Assembly: GCF_901000735.1 (NCBI RefSeq)
Contig: NC_081546.1
Coordinates: forward strand, 21,197,952 to 21,261,951
DNA length: 64,000 nucleotides
Origin: Corylus avellana
Lineage: Eukaryota; Streptophyta; Magnoliopsida; Fagales; Betulaceae
Reading direction: 5' to 3'
Within the stretch, counting starts at the first letter, position 1. Every line of letters begins with the position of its first letter. Position numbers and translations under genes: made by a program. This document shows positions 11,361 through 22,216 of the stretch, in pieces. The notes beneath the pieces are model-generated. The model saw nothing but the letters and a program-made list of their open reading frames with translations, was not told the DNA's origin and did no database searches.

Positions 11361-12324
11361 AGCCCATAAAAACATTTACAATTCATGTCATTTTTTTGAA
11401 TATATATATTTATATATATAGTTTGGGGTTCGATTGATAAAATTGTTGAGCTTTTTTACATTTTGAAGCCTTTATATTTATTTTAAAAATGCCCAAAAAA
11501 TCAAAATAAGCCAAAAAAAGAAAAAGAAAAAAAAAAAGGCTCATTTCAAAAAAGTAATTATGTGATGTTTTTATGAGTTTCAGCTCTCTGTAGTTATAGC
11601 TCTTGACGCCATCTGGTGCGCCATGGCAAAAAATATATGTTGTTCATAATGGTTCCACTCCCAATCTGCAAAGTGTGCTTGTCCAGATCCACATGTCTAT
11701 CGCTATTCACTATAACTCTATATATAAGGCTTGGTCAGATAAATGCACAAGAGACCAACAATGTCTCCACACACTACAAAAAAGCAAGGGTTTACAGAAC
11801 ATCAAACAATATCCAAATTCAAGGAAAAAGTAAGCGATAAAAGCTCTTGCGCGTGTCGGTTGACCAGTTTTCCTTCAAAGCTCTTCATACTTCCTCACGT
11901 TAATCCCAGCATTTATCTCACCCTGCGCGTGTCGGTTGCTCAGCTTCGTCACAATTGCAATCGTATTCAACCATGCATGCCCAGCCAACGTATAGGGAAT
12001 CACTTCAAGCACCACGCACCAAATCTTCGGAGCCCCACCACCCACAATCAAAAACCACTTTATTCACCAAGCACATAACCACACACAGTGCGTTATCTAT
12101 CACCAGCTGGTCCGACCCATGTCCTTAATACCCGTAATCTTCACAATTTTCCCATCTCTTGACATGGAAATGCTCGATGTTCGCAATGGGCAATAAAGAT
12201 AATGCAGCGACAAATCGTTAAATCACTGACTATTAACGCAAAAGAACTTTAAGACAAAATTCAGAAAACAATGGAAAAGCCTGGCATCTTCAGCTATTAT
12301 TTACTGAGAGAATTTTCAACATGC
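11361..12324. other. 3' flank of the ankyrin-PGG pseudogene
   Basis: No supported gene. Three overlapping plus-strand frames of 74-111 codons (11603-12078) lack any recognisable motif. The word CACTACAAAAAAG at 11768 resembles the terminus of the CACTA family at 47637 onward, but there is no second end or subterminal repeat nearby. Confidence 0.5.
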
Positions 12325-12330
12325 TTTATT
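12325..12330 (-). terminator. Possible polyadenylation signal of the ankyrin-PGG pseudogene
   Basis: The minus strand reads AATAAA about 210 bp after the stop codon at 12541, a plausible distance for a plant 3' UTR. This is positional inference only. Confidence 0.35.
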
Positions 12331-12540
12331 CATCATTAAACCACTGATTTATACATAACATCACCCAATAATCCTAATAGAAGTCAATGACTAATGAATA
12401 TATCAATAAACGGCCTAATGATAAAGATTACAATGAGATTACCCAAACCTTACCCCTAACAACTTCTTTCTTATCAATGACTTGATAAGATTTTTATTCT
12501 AAAATACCCAACCCAAATTCTGATCACCACAATTTTCCTC

Positions 12541-13480
12541 TTAGACATTAGCTTGGTTTTCTGCTTGACCCGTTCTTGACTTACGTCTACAATTACGCAA
12601 CTTCTTTACAATCCAAGAGAGTGGGCGAATTATATGAGTCACAATAACAATCGCAATCACTCCCAGCCAAATCAATTGTAATATTTGGTCCAACTTCTGA
12701 AGACTATAAGAAACTTTATACTCGGTCACCAAAGCCACTGCATATACATAGGCAAGTGTCATGGACGCGATTGAGATACTCATGGCTAACGTCAAAAACC
12801 ACATAAAGAAGTTGGTCGTAAGAGGAAATCCACTAATGACCAAAAATAGGACGCACACAGATGCAAAGAAAGATGTGGTATTGCAAGCTATGAAGGATGG
12901 ATATAAATATGAGGAATAAGATAAAACTGCCGTGCCGGCTTGACATATATCTTCTTCACTACAATTGAAACCATCGGTGGAATTGGATGTATCTTGTTGC
13001 CAAACGCCACCTGGTGGACTCATTCCAGCTTGGAAAGCCATGCTTGCAATCACAGTGGCCACTACCATCAATGTACCACGTGTTTCCTCGATCCAATTTT
13101 CCTGGTACTTCAGGTGTTTTACTAATGACGAACAAACGTACCCCCAACATCTCCTAAACCTTGATCGAGCTGGCTGTCTGGATAGTGCTAGTCGTGCTTC
13201 ATCAATAGTAACAATACGACTCGGTGAAAGTGGTAGGGATGAATTTAGATCTGTTGATCTTCTAACACCGGCTTCCTTTAAAATGTTTTGGATTTCAAAA
13301 CATTTAAAATCTGTTGGACAGATCTCTAAGACATCTAAAGCTGTATAACCATTCTTGTTCATGGAATTAGCCTTTCTTCTTATTTCTGCTAATGAAAGTA
13401 AGTATTTTATGGCCTGCACAAACACAATACTATTGTTTCATCCAACTATACTGCCAGAAACTTTAAAAGCACTTAATAAA

Positions 13481-13519
<39 letters not shown>

Positions 13520-14250
13520 TTAGCCAAATTGAATGATTTTTAACTAGATCTCAAATCATTTCTTAGTCATGGATAGTGTGATGCTTAATATCACTAGAGA
13601 TTAAAAAAAAAAAAAAAAAAATCTAAGAGTGTAGCCACAGATATTATTAACATCCCTTTATTTGCTTGAGCATCACAGCTAAATGCAGTATAGAGTTGCC
13701 AACATTGTCTTTGGAGTTAAGGATTTCATTGCAATCAACCAATTCCACTAGTGATTTCAGAGCTTTCAGATGACTATATTGAACACACAAGTGCAATATA
13801 CTATCTCCATTGAGATTAATCAATTGGATGGACTCTCGTCGAGCATTAATTAACTCTTTTATTATCTCTATTCGCCCCCTCATTGCGGCTAAGTGGAGAG
13901 GAATTCTATCCTCTTGATCACGAGCTAAGCAAACATCTGGATTTGCCTGCAACAACACTTTTACTATCTCAGTGTGGCCCTCAGCGGAAGCCAAGTGAAG
14001 AGGGGTTCGTCCCAATGAGTCTACCTCTTCTGCGTTTAGGTTTCATGCTACAAAGAGTTCTACTAAATTCAAGGTGGCCAAGCAAAGCTGCCATGTGTAA
14101 GGGGGTCTCGCAAAAGGATGTTAGTGAAATTTTATGAAGGATGAGTGCATCCCTTTGTATCAATGTGCTCAAGCTGTTTACACATCCATTTAGTGAGGCT
14201 TGATAGAGTGCAACCATATTCTCTTCTTCATCGGGCCTTCTATCCATCAT
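12541..14250 (-). pseudogene. Ankyrin-repeat/PGG-domain membrane protein, gene 1, broken
   Basis: Exon 1 (14250-13656) encodes ankyrin repeats with TPLHMAA, TPLHLAS, IPLHLAA and SILHLAV motifs. Exon 2 (13413-12541) begins after the acceptor TTTGTGCAG and encodes 290 residues: an ankyrin remnant, the PGG signature ETRGTLMVVATVIASMAFQ followed by SPPGGVW, and four hydrophobic segments. Members of this plant family sit in membranes and act in immunity or salt and ABA signalling (BDA1, ITN1, ACD6). Compared with gene 2 (28046-30030) and the piece at 47111-47636, exon 1 has lost two bases near 14030, shifting the frame after the first full ankyrin repeat. The donor reads AAG|GG where gene 2 has AAG|GT. 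Two independent lesions argue for a pseudogene over a sequencing error. A (AAT)n tract fills part of the 242-bp intron. Confidence 0.85.
13480..13519. repeat. (AAT)n microsatellite in the intron
   Basis: About 13 AAT repeats lie within the intron of gene 1, close to the acceptor of exon 2. Confidence 0.9.
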
Positions 14251-14800
14251 GGAGAGTTTAAGCCTTCCACAAAAAGAAAGTATAGACTTACTAGAGCTTG
14301 GTGCTTAATTTGAATGTTAGCTATTATACAAGGGTTGCCTTTTATAATGAACTTAAACAACAAATTGGAAAAAGAGAAGAAACTTCAACAATAGATTATA
14401 TACGCTAAGAAAACTTCAAAAATTATATATATATATATATATAGACCGGAGAAAGGTAGGAAACTTTCTTTTTAGACTAAAATATTAGGCCTCCGGAAGA
14501 TATGCACAGCAAGCCCGAGTTTTCTTTAAACGTGGTGTCATGCATGACGCATTCAAGTTTTTGGAAGAAATAATTACTTGCTAATTAATTGAAGTTCATA
14601 ATACCGCTGTTGTAAATTAAAATTATATAATTAAGCTCATCAATTGCACCATTTGCTTAACAATAGTAAATTAAAAATTCATGTACTTAAAAGGAAAGAG
14701 TCAGGGATTAGCAGAAGAGTTTAGATGGATTCACAAATAATCCTTGTACACATGATTTTTCCGAAGCATTTGTGGTTCAATTGTCAATATTGTTTTTTTT
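14251..14800 (-). promoter_or_regulatory. Upstream region of gene 1, single-copy form of the amplified segments
   Basis: The words GAAACTTCAACAATA, GGAAACTTTCTTTTTAGAC, TGTCATGCATGACGC and a CACAAATAATCCTTGTACA block occur here in the same order as in the four segments at 34014-46410, and inverted at 31085-33260. This ties those segments to the region upstream of an ankyrin-PGG gene. The interval has an AT repeat (14420-14442). No specific promoter element can be assigned. Confidence 0.6.
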
Positions 14801-15569
14801 TTTTTGACATGTCTGCAGTGGATTTTGTGATTCTTGAGTGAAAATTTGCTCAACAACTGTATGAACGTGGGTGAGTTGAAAATATTGACGAGTATTGGCA
14901 TATTAATGTTGTGTTTTCAAGATCCACACAAGGAAATTAATATTTTACTGTAAGGGGGTGGGAAGGAAATTTACAGTTAACCCTATGTATGTTGATTATT
15001 CAATTTGATTAACATGAATCAAATGAATGTTTATAAATACAGTCAAAAAATAAATCATTCATTATAACAATAATTAAACAACTACAACTTGAGCAAATTA
15101 CAACTTAGGCAGATTGATGCAATTTACAACCATTTGGCAACATCACAAAATAAATTGGACTTCGCAGCCTTTGTCAAAACTACACTCAAAGAACAAATTA
15201 TATCTTACCAAACACACAAGTAGGTAGCCTATGCCTAAAAAATAGTACAAATAATAAAAAGAAATGCAGCTGAAGATACACAAGCCAGTCTTACAATTTT
15301 TTCCCACAATCATGTTAATGACTATTTCTATCAAAATTTTGAAGGCCTGGTTATCATATATACCAAGTGATCCCATTAACTTAAAAGATCATGAGAACAA
15401 ATTAAAAGTGAGGCTACCCTTTTACTTATTATTATTATTATTTTTATTATTTTTTTGGATGAATGATTGAATTTTATATCAACAAACAAACAACTACAAA
15501 ACTCTCTTTAGTAAAATCTAAGGAACAATGACACTATAGAAATATCAACCCCTACCAACCTCTCTATAT
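14801..15569. other. Intergenic sequence with a probable LINE tail
   Basis: No gene is seen. On the minus strand 15440-15560 reads TTGATATAAAATTCAATCA then an A-rich tract, resembling a 5'-truncated LINE 3' end. The rest is AT-rich and unassigned. Confidence 0.4.
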
Positions 15570-15579
15570 CACTACAAGA

Positions 15580-16200
15580 AATTAGGTCTTTAGGGGCGAC
15601 TCAAAGTCGCCCCTAAAGGTTCTAAAGTGGACGCTGTTGCCAACAGCGTCGACTTGTCGACCCTAAAGGTGTCGACGCTAAGAGTCCGACCCTAATGATC
15701 AAATGTCTGATTATCAGGGTCCACTTAAAAGTCGACCCTAATGATCACTTTTAGCGTCCACTTTATCGACCCTAAAAGTCGGAATGTTTTGACCCTAAAG
15801 ATGATGTAAACGGAAGCGAAAGTCGACCCTAATAGTCAGGCATTAGCGTCCACTTTTAGTTAACCATTAGGGTCCACTTTGTCGACCCTAATGGTCCTTT
15901 AAAAAAAAAAAATAATAATAACTATCAGCGTCCAAACCAAAGTGGACGCTGATAGTTAATTATTAGCGTCCACAAAGTGGACCCTAATGGTCCAATTTTT
16001 TTTTAAAAAAAATTAACTATTAGCGTCCAAACCAAAGTGGACGTTGATAGTTAACCATTAGCGTCCACAAAGTGGACCCTAATGGTCCTCAAATTTTTTT
16101 TTTTAAAAAAATTAACTATCAGCGTCCAAACCAAAGTGGATGCTGATAGTTAACCATTAGCGTCCACAAAGTGGACCCTAATGGTCCTAAAAAATTAAAA
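15580..16200. repeat. Left subterminal repeat region
   Basis: Dozens of short motifs (GTCGACCCTAA, AGCGTCCACTT, GTGGACGCTGATAG and their complements) are packed here. From 15915 three similar units of about 120 bp recur, each with CAGCGTCC and GTGGACGCTGATAGTTAA. CACTA transposase accessory proteins bind such arrays; which motif is bound here is unknown. Confidence 0.8.
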
Positions 16201-16204
16201 AAGA

Positions 16205-16360
16205 AATAATCTGCGATCGATCGCACAATCGTGTGCGATCGATCGCAGTACCAGTAGGTTTTCGACATTTTGCGATCGATCACACTTGGAGTGCGATCGA
16301 TCGCAAAATATAAAAAACCTACTTGAAAACCCTCTGGTATTGCGATCGATCGCAGAACCA
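16205..16360. repeat. Palindromic TGCGATCGATCGCA cluster
   Basis: The self-complementary word GCGATCGATCGC, with close variants, occurs five times in 150 bp with alternating spacing. No coding frame overlaps it. Confidence 0.8.
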
Positions 16361-16563
16361 GGGAACATTAAAGCATACTATTATCATTGCTAAGATTTAC
16401 CTTGTAGCAAAATGACACTTTTCTTATCTCTCTATTGGAGTACTACTTTGTGGCTCTAGTTCCTTTATGGCAACAAATATTAATTTACATAATTCACCAA
16501 CTTTTTTAGTTCTGAAAGACTTTAAATCATTCCAAAGAAATGTAATATTTTCCAATTATCGAC

Positions 16564-16815
16564 ATGAACTCAGCTTTGGGTTTTGGAGATAGACATTCTT
16601 TGGTTGAATTTTATGATCTTTGTTCTGTTTGTGGAAATGGATATTGGGGCAGGGCAAAGCATATCAAGTCATCACCACGTGTTAACTGCAATGATGATAA
16701 ACTTGCTAAAAAGCTAGAAAAGCTGAAGGTGGGAATATGTAATATTTCTCTTCCAACATCAAAGTGTAAGTTCATAGTCAACTTCTTCAAGCAATCTCCA
16801 AGGCTGTTCGCTTTA
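16564..16815 (+). pseudogene. Unidentified exon-like frame inside the CACTA element
   Basis: I do not recognise this gene. The frame starts MNSALGFGDRHSLVEFYDL, continues CSVCGNGYWGRAKHIKSSP and NCNDDKLAKKLEKLKVG, then becomes intron-like. Residue use is protein-like up to about codon 60. A CxxC pair and the Lys-rich stretch suggest a fragment of a nuclear or zinc-binding protein, but this is a guess. Its position 30-300 bp beside the eIF2B-beta exon, on the opposite strand, fits a separately captured fragment. Confidence 0.35.
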
Positions 16816-16892
16816 AATAAAAATATGACTGTAAGAGAACTAGCAATAACAGCAATATTATAACTGAATAAAATAAAAACTGCTGAGCTCAC

Positions 16893-17180
16893 ATCTGCTT
16901 TTTCCATCAGAATCACCCCCAGAGGAAGAAGTGTGAGGAATAGCTGCTGAGTCAGGCACATCCTCAAGAAGGGTCTGCAAGGAAGGTGGACACAAAGTGC
17001 TTCTTGCAGCAGCAGCAAGAGAAGCAGCTGATAGAACTGGATGATCATTGTGCTCAGCATCATCATCATCATCACTAACAGCGGATACGCCCAAACCAGC
17101 AATAGCAGCCGTTGTGAGAGATAGATCCTCCTCCCTAATAATGTGCAAAACACGCCTCACAATATTACCGACAGCAAGCT
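16893..17180 (-). pseudogene. Captured exon of translation initiation factor eIF2B subunit beta
   Basis: The 288-bp minus-strand frame reads LAVGNIVRRVLHIIREEDL, then LTTAAIAGLGVSAVSDD, LSAASLAAAARSTL, PPSLQTLLEDVPDSAA and PHTSSSGGDSDGKSR. I recognise this as the N-terminal half of the beta subunit of the guanine-nucleotide exchange factor eIF2B, which recycles eIF2 in the cytosol. It is bounded by a good acceptor (TTGTAG) and a good donor (AGAT|GTGAGC), so genomic DNA with intron edges was captured, not a cDNA. The catalytic-like C-terminal fold and the first exon are missing. It could be spliced into a chimeric transcript, but nothing shows that it is. Confidence 0.75.
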
Positions 17181-17715
17181 CTACAATTATGTACATAACA
17201 TATTATCATAAGAAAACAAAGATAGATCTTAACACTCCATGTAAGTAAAAAATAAAAAAAATAAAAAAGAAGAACAAGAACAAGAACAAGCAAGGTATCC
17301 CTTCATGATAACCATTCTATTCATGTGATTGTACAGTATCCATAACCATTGTATTCATGTGATTGTACAATATCCATCAGCAATACTGAAGAATCAAAGA
17401 AGGATAAGGAGCCCGATTAAGTAAGCATTTTAAAACTACAAAACCATAGTATCACATGTTTCACAAATCACACATCAAATTTAAGAATAAGTAGCACTGC
17501 TATTCATAAATTAAAGTATATTATTTCTGTGAAAAGGGAAACATACAATAGCATTTAAATTCAAAGGAATAGTATTAATAACTTCTTTATGCCTTGATTT
17601 CATAGTTAACTTTTTGCTGGACTAGAAAAGTTACAGGCCCTACATAACATGATCTTCATTAATTGATGAAGTTCCCTCAAGAAAATATACTACTACATAA
17701 AAATCAATCCCATAT

Positions 17716-17925
17716 CAAGAAAAATCTTACAAGTAAATGGAGAAGACCATAGATGAAGAAGATTACTGCTAGAATTACTATAAGCAAAAGAAGTACTGGA
17801 CTGATTCTGCTAAAAGATGATGTTGGGGTTGCTTCTTTCTCATAGTTGGTACTGTAATAAGGAGCAGAGAATGAAGAGAGAGATGGCTGAGGAGGTGGGT
17901 ATACCAAACTTCCATCTTTTTTCTA
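17716..17925 (-). pseudogene. Captured N-terminus of an ATL-type RING-H2 ubiquitin ligase
   Basis: The frame runs KKDGSLVYPPPQPSLSSFSA and on to SRISPVLLLLIVILAVIFF and YGLLHLLVRF. A Pro-rich N-terminus, the ISPxxLLxIVILAVxFF segment (one transmembrane helix) and GLLHLLVRFL are characteristic of the ATL13/46/47 group of membrane RING-H2 E3 ligases. Similarity stops abruptly after LVRF, where the DNA becomes the TCTTGATATGGGATTTT sequence also present at 18446-18473 and 18595-18616, marking a chimeric junction. The GLD motif and RING-H2 finger are absent, so there is no ligase activity. Confidence 0.7.
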
Positions 17926-18437
17926 GGCTTCATAGGGAATGCTAAACATTTTGACAGATGGGTATGCTAAAAATATAATCTTTATCACAAATGTCTTTTA
18001 TAGTTTTGAAACACACATTTAACTCCAACTCCAAGAGTAGAAATATTAATGTAGCTGGAATTATGCTAAGCTGTTGACAACCATCAAATTCTCTCGGTTT
18101 TATGAGGAAAACAAAATGCTTTTGGATGGGGATTTTGCTGCTATTACATGAAAGCCGAGTGAATGAATTTTTAAGATTAGAAAGAAGATGGGTTTTTGGA
18201 GAACTGTGGAGATGTTAAAGGTTGCATACGTACCATTTGATATGGGAAGCACACAGGAAACCATTAATAGAGAAATGCAGAGTCTCTGGTTGGTGAAGAT
18301 GAGATTTTTCTGGTTTTGAATTCTGTTTGCGCCACAGGAGTCCCAAGAGGAAGGTTATTCAAATTGGCATAATGCCCCACAGGAGTCCCAAGATGAGATG
18401 TTTTCACCACAAAACATCTCCAATAAGATGTAGTTAA
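17926..18437. other. Internal CACTA sequence, unassigned
   Basis: No convincing coding signal is seen. Part may be 5' flank captured with the ATL piece. A GGAGTCCCAAGA word recurs twice (18328 and 18381). Confidence 0.4.
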
Positions 18438-18700
18438 AATGGCACCCAAAATAAAATCCCATATCAAGAAACACACAAAATCAAATCAAGAAATTATCCA
18501 AAAATCAAAACAACACCCACCATTAGCGTTGACCCAATAATCCTCAAATTCCATATAAATGATTAAGAACATTTATGAATAGGGTCCCCAAAATAAAATC
18601 CCATATCAAGAAACACACAAAATCAAATCAAGAAATTATCCCAAAATCAAAACAACACCCACCATTAGCGTTGACCCAATAATCCTCAAATTCCACATAC
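18438..18700. repeat. Direct duplication of about 110 bp
   Basis: The stretch beginning AAAATCCCATATCAAG and ending TCCTCAAATTCCA is present at about 18449-18555 and again at 18596-18697 with few differences. The copies are separated by about 40 bp. Confidence 0.8.
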
Positions 18701-18764
18701 TAGGGGCTTCTACAAAAAACAAATAGGGGCGGGCTTCTACAATTTTTGATCCCCAAATCCAAAA

Positions 18765-19440
18765 TTAGCAAAATACTCTCAAATCATCCATAGGTATGCC
18801 AACATGAAGTGTAAATTTCAGAAATATGCACCAAGATTCGAAATTAACCAAAGCATGAGAAAACAGGGTTCCGACGAGAGAGAATTTCGGACAGTTACGA
18901 AAAGAGAGAAGACGAAGAGGAAGAAAATTTACCTGAAGCTCTTCTTTCTTCCTTGCTCGGCAACTAGAGAAAGACAAATGTTCATTAGTGAGAGAGACAA
19001 AGAGATATATATCAGGTCTGTGATTAACGTAAAAAAATTGAATAAAACCTAAGAAAACAAAATATAGAGAGAGAGAGAGAGAGAGAGAGGAGAACGAGAA
19101 AGAGGACCGAATGAGAGAGAACCTGGCTGTGCGTCTGCAACTAGAGGGAGAAAATACATGGTTGTGTGTCTGCAACTTTGAATTACATCTCTCTCTCTCT
19201 CGCGGTCTCATCTGTCAATCTCCGTTTGTCCGTCACTCTCTCTCTCTCTCTCTCTCTCTCTTGTGCCGATCTCTCTCTCTCTCTCGCTCTAGCTCTCTCT
19301 CCTGGTATTGTGCAGAATTGCAGAAGGAAGGGGATAACATGAGAAGAATGGGTTAGAGAGGCGAAGAAGAAAAAAGGGGGAGATACAAAAAAAAATTTTC
19401 CAAAAATTTCACCCGCCGCGCCAATGGATCCCGCCTTCAA
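18765..19440 (-). other. GA/CT-rich 5'-UTR-like block
   Basis: Two GA or CT microsatellites (19063-19090 and 19187-19295) are embedded in purine/pyrimidine-skewed DNA, with a GC-rich CACCCGCCGCGCC near 19410. The arrangement resembles a plant gene 5' leader. A similar C/T-rich block is at 7675-7930 in the other CACTA element. The open frames here are products of low complexity. Confidence 0.5.
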
Positions 19441-19689
19441 ATTTGTACCAAACTAACACATTTTTATATCAGCGTCGACTTAGTCGACGCTGATAACCAT
19501 ACTATCAGCGTCAACCTATAATGTTGACGCTGATTGTCTACATTTTAATTTTTTTTATTTGAACTTATTAAAACAATTATATTAGCTTATTAATTTTTTT
19601 TTAAGTCAAAATTGATTGAAAAAAAAAATTAATTTTTTGGGTCATAATTAGTAAAGTTTCCTATTTTTCTATTTTTTATTTGTTAATAT

Positions 19690-19713
19690 ATATACATCAT
19701 TTTGTAGTTTTCT

Positions 19714-19757
<44 letters not shown>

Positions 19758-19758
19758 G
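19690..19758. repeat. CA/TA microsatellite
   Basis: A (CA)n run followed by (TA)n lies near 19714-19757 in AT-rich DNA. There is no coding frame. Confidence 0.85.
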
Positions 19759-19844
19759 ACAAAATTTTTCTCCAAACTGGGTTGAAAGAATTTTTTTTTA
19801 ACCTAATCTATAAAAATTACATGTATTTATTGAACATGTAAGAT

Positions 19845-20520
19845 GCACATGTTCGATTGAACCTTCAATTGTATCCAGTTGGATCGATCAATTGATCTTA
19901 TCACGATCAATCAAACTAATTCATTAGGATCGATCAGATGTTCGATCAAACCATCAATTTTTTTCAAGTTTGATTGATCATTTGATCTTATCACAATAAA
20001 TCAAACTAATTCACTAGGATTGATCGAATGTTCGATTAAACATTTGATCCTCTCACGATCAATCGAACTAATTCATTAGGATCGATCGGATGTTTGATCG
20101 ATTATTTGATCCTATCACGATCAATCGAACTAATTCATTAGGATCGATCTCAATTGAACTAATTCATTAGGATCGATCGAATATTTGATTGATCATTTGA
20201 TCCTATCACGATCAATCAAATTAATTCAGTAGGATCGATGTTTGATCGATCATTTGATCCTATCACGATCAATCGAATTAATTCACTTTCAATTGTTTCA
20301 ATCATTTGATCTTATCACGATCAATCGAACTAATTCATTATGATTGATCGGATATTCGATCAAACCTTCAATTTCAATTGTTTAAAGTTTGATCAACCAT
20401 TTGATCCTATCATGATCGATCGAACAAATGCAGTAGGACCTAACGGATGTGTGAACGAACCTTTAATTTGTTTGAAGTTTGATCGATCATTTGATCCTAT
20501 CACGATCGATCGAATATCCG
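19845..20520. repeat. GATCGATC-rich minisatellite
   Basis: Units of about 60-80 bp with TTGATCCTATCACGATCAAT and CGAACTAATTCATTAGG recur about nine times with substitutions and truncations. They are homologous to 8500-9600 in the other CACTA element, supporting common descent of the two elements. Confidence 0.8.
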
Positions 20521-20769
20521 ATAATTTATATAAAATAAATAATGACATATTATCGGAGGTAAATTTTTGGGAAATAACATTTTAACGCCAAATCCTAATG
20601 GAAGGAGATATTGCATCAAATTATATGTTGGATGAGTCAAATATTAAATATGTTTTTATTATTAAAATATTAACAACAAATTTAAATTTAATAAATTTTT
20701 AGTATAAAAGATCATTAATGTGATATTTATCTTATAATTAATTATTAGCTTAAATTTTATTTTTTTATT

Positions 20770-21860
20770 TTTTTATTTATTTTTCTACGCAATCTTTAGG
20801 GTCGACTTTGAGAGTCGACCCTAATAATAGGTCAATAGCGTCCATTCGTAGTGGACGCTATTGGTCATCAAATTTTTTTTTTAATATTTTTTTAATTCTT
20901 CTACGCACTCTTTAGGGTCGACTTTGAGAGTCGACCCTAATAATAGGTCAATAGCGTCCATTCGTAGTGGACGCTATTGGTCATCAAATTTTTTTTTTTT
21001 TTTTTTTAATTCTTCTACGCACTCTTTAGGGTCGACTTTTGTCGACCCTAATGCTTAACTATTAGGGTCGACTCTCAAAGTCGACCCTAATAATAGGTCA
21101 ATAGCGTCCACTCTTAGTGGACGCTATTGGTGATCAAATTTATTTTTTTTAATTTTTTTTTAATTCTTCTACGCACTCTTTAGGGTCGACAAAAGTCGAC
21201 CCTAATGCTTAACTATTAGGGTCGACTCTCAAAGTCGACCCTAATAATAGGTCAATAGCGTCCACTCTTAGTGGACGCTATTGGTCATCAAATTTATTTT
21301 TTTAATTTTTTTTTAATTCTTCTACGCATCTTTAGGGTCGACTTTTGTCGACCCTAATGCCTAACTATTAGGGTCGACTCTCAAAGTCGACCCTAATAAT
21401 AGGTCAATAGCGTCCACTCTTAGTGGACGCTATTGGTCATCAAATTTATTTTTTTAATTTTTTTTTAATTCTTCTACGCACTCTTTAGGGTCGACTTTTT
21501 TCGACCCTAATGCCTAACTATTAGGGTCGACTCTCAAAGTTGACCCTAATAATAGGTCAATAGCGTCCACTCTTAGTGGACGCTATTGGTCATCAAATTT
21601 ATTTTTTTAATTTTTTTTAATTCTTCTACGCACTCTTTAGGGTCGACTTTTGTCGACCCTAATGCCTAACTATTAGGGTCGACTCTCAAAGTCGACCCTA
21701 ATAATAGGTCAATAGCGTCCACTCTTAGTGGACGCTATTGGTCATCAAATTTATTTTTTTAATTTTTTTTTAATTCTTCTACGTACTCTTTAGGGTCGAC
21801 TTTTGTCGACCCTAATGCCTAACTATTAGGGTCGACTCTCAAAGTCGACCCTATTGAGCT
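20770..21860. repeat. Array of eight hairpin-rich units, mostly about 153 bp
   Basis: Unit marks (CTACGCA or a one-base variant) fall at 20785, 20901, 21015, 21169, 21322, 21474, 21626 and 21779. The spacings are 116, 114, 154, 153, 152, 152 and 153 bp. A full unit holds three inverted repeats: TAGGGTCGAC with GTCGACCCTA around TTTT, a second GGGTCGACT pair with CTCAA between, and AGCGTCCACT with AGTGGACGCT. The first two units lack one inverted pair. Copies differ by very few bases, so expansion is recent relative to the rest of the element. Confidence 0.9.
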
Positions 21861-21879
21861 TTTATGTGATTTTTTTTTC

Positions 21880-22216
21880 TTTTTTTATTTTTTTTCCATC
21901 TTTCTGCGTCCACTTAAGTGGACGCTATTGGTTAAGTATTAGGGTCGACTATTGTCGACCCTAAAAGTTTTTTTTTTCGCCGCTTAAATTTTTCCCGCCC
22001 CTAGGATAATTCCCGCGCGTATATTAGGGTCGACTTATTAGCGTCCACTGTAAAGTGGACGCTAATAGTCAACTTTTCGACCCATTATTAGCGTCTACTT
22101 CGAGGTGGACGCTAATACGGAACTATTAGGAAAGTCGCCCCTAATAGTTGAGTATTAGGGGCGACTCAAAAGTCGCCCCTAATTAGTCGCCCCTGATGAG
22201 TATCTTTCTTGTAGTG
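21880..22216. repeat. Right subterminal repeats and terminus
   Basis: Short GTCGACCCTAA, GCGTCCACT and GTCGCCCCTAAT repeats in both orientations lead to the terminal TTTCTTGTAGTG. They mirror the motifs at the left end. Confidence 0.8.

Larger units (their letters stand above)
15570..22216. mobile_element. Non-autonomous CACTA (En/Spm) element carrying host gene pieces
   Basis: The left end CACTACAAGAAAT and the right end TTTCTTGTAGTG are inverted and match the En/Spm terminus CACTACAAGAAAA. Both ends carry many short direct and inverted repeats of TAGGGTCGAC, GCGTCCACTT and GTCGCCCCTA. The 3-bp flanks are TAT and TTT, so the target duplication is imperfect or lost. No transposase frame exists inside. 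Instead it contains an eIF2B-beta exon with intron edges (16893-17180), the N-terminus of an ATL RING-H2 protein (about 17716-17925), an unidentified exon-like frame (16564-16815), a 5'-UTR-like GA/CT-rich part (18765-19440), a GATC-rich minisatellite and a hairpin-unit array. The gene capture makes it a Pack-CACTA type. Confidence 0.85.

Noticed and set aside
11603..12078. Three overlapping plus-strand frames.
   Set aside because: No motif, mutually overlapping frames and no splice or start context; they lie in the 3' flank of gene 1.
16611..17153. A 180-codon minus-strand frame overlapping the eIF2B-beta exon.
   Set aside because: It is another frame of the same strand, rich in Leu and Met runs; the eIF2B-beta frame has clear homology and splice edges.
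18765..19440. Frames of 81-148 codons rich in Ser/Leu/Arg.
   Set aside because: They are translations of GA and CT microsatellites.
20770..21860. Regular spaced repeats as a possible CRISPR array.
   Set aside because: Units are about 153 bp and nearly identical throughout, with no unique spacers, in a plant CACTA element.
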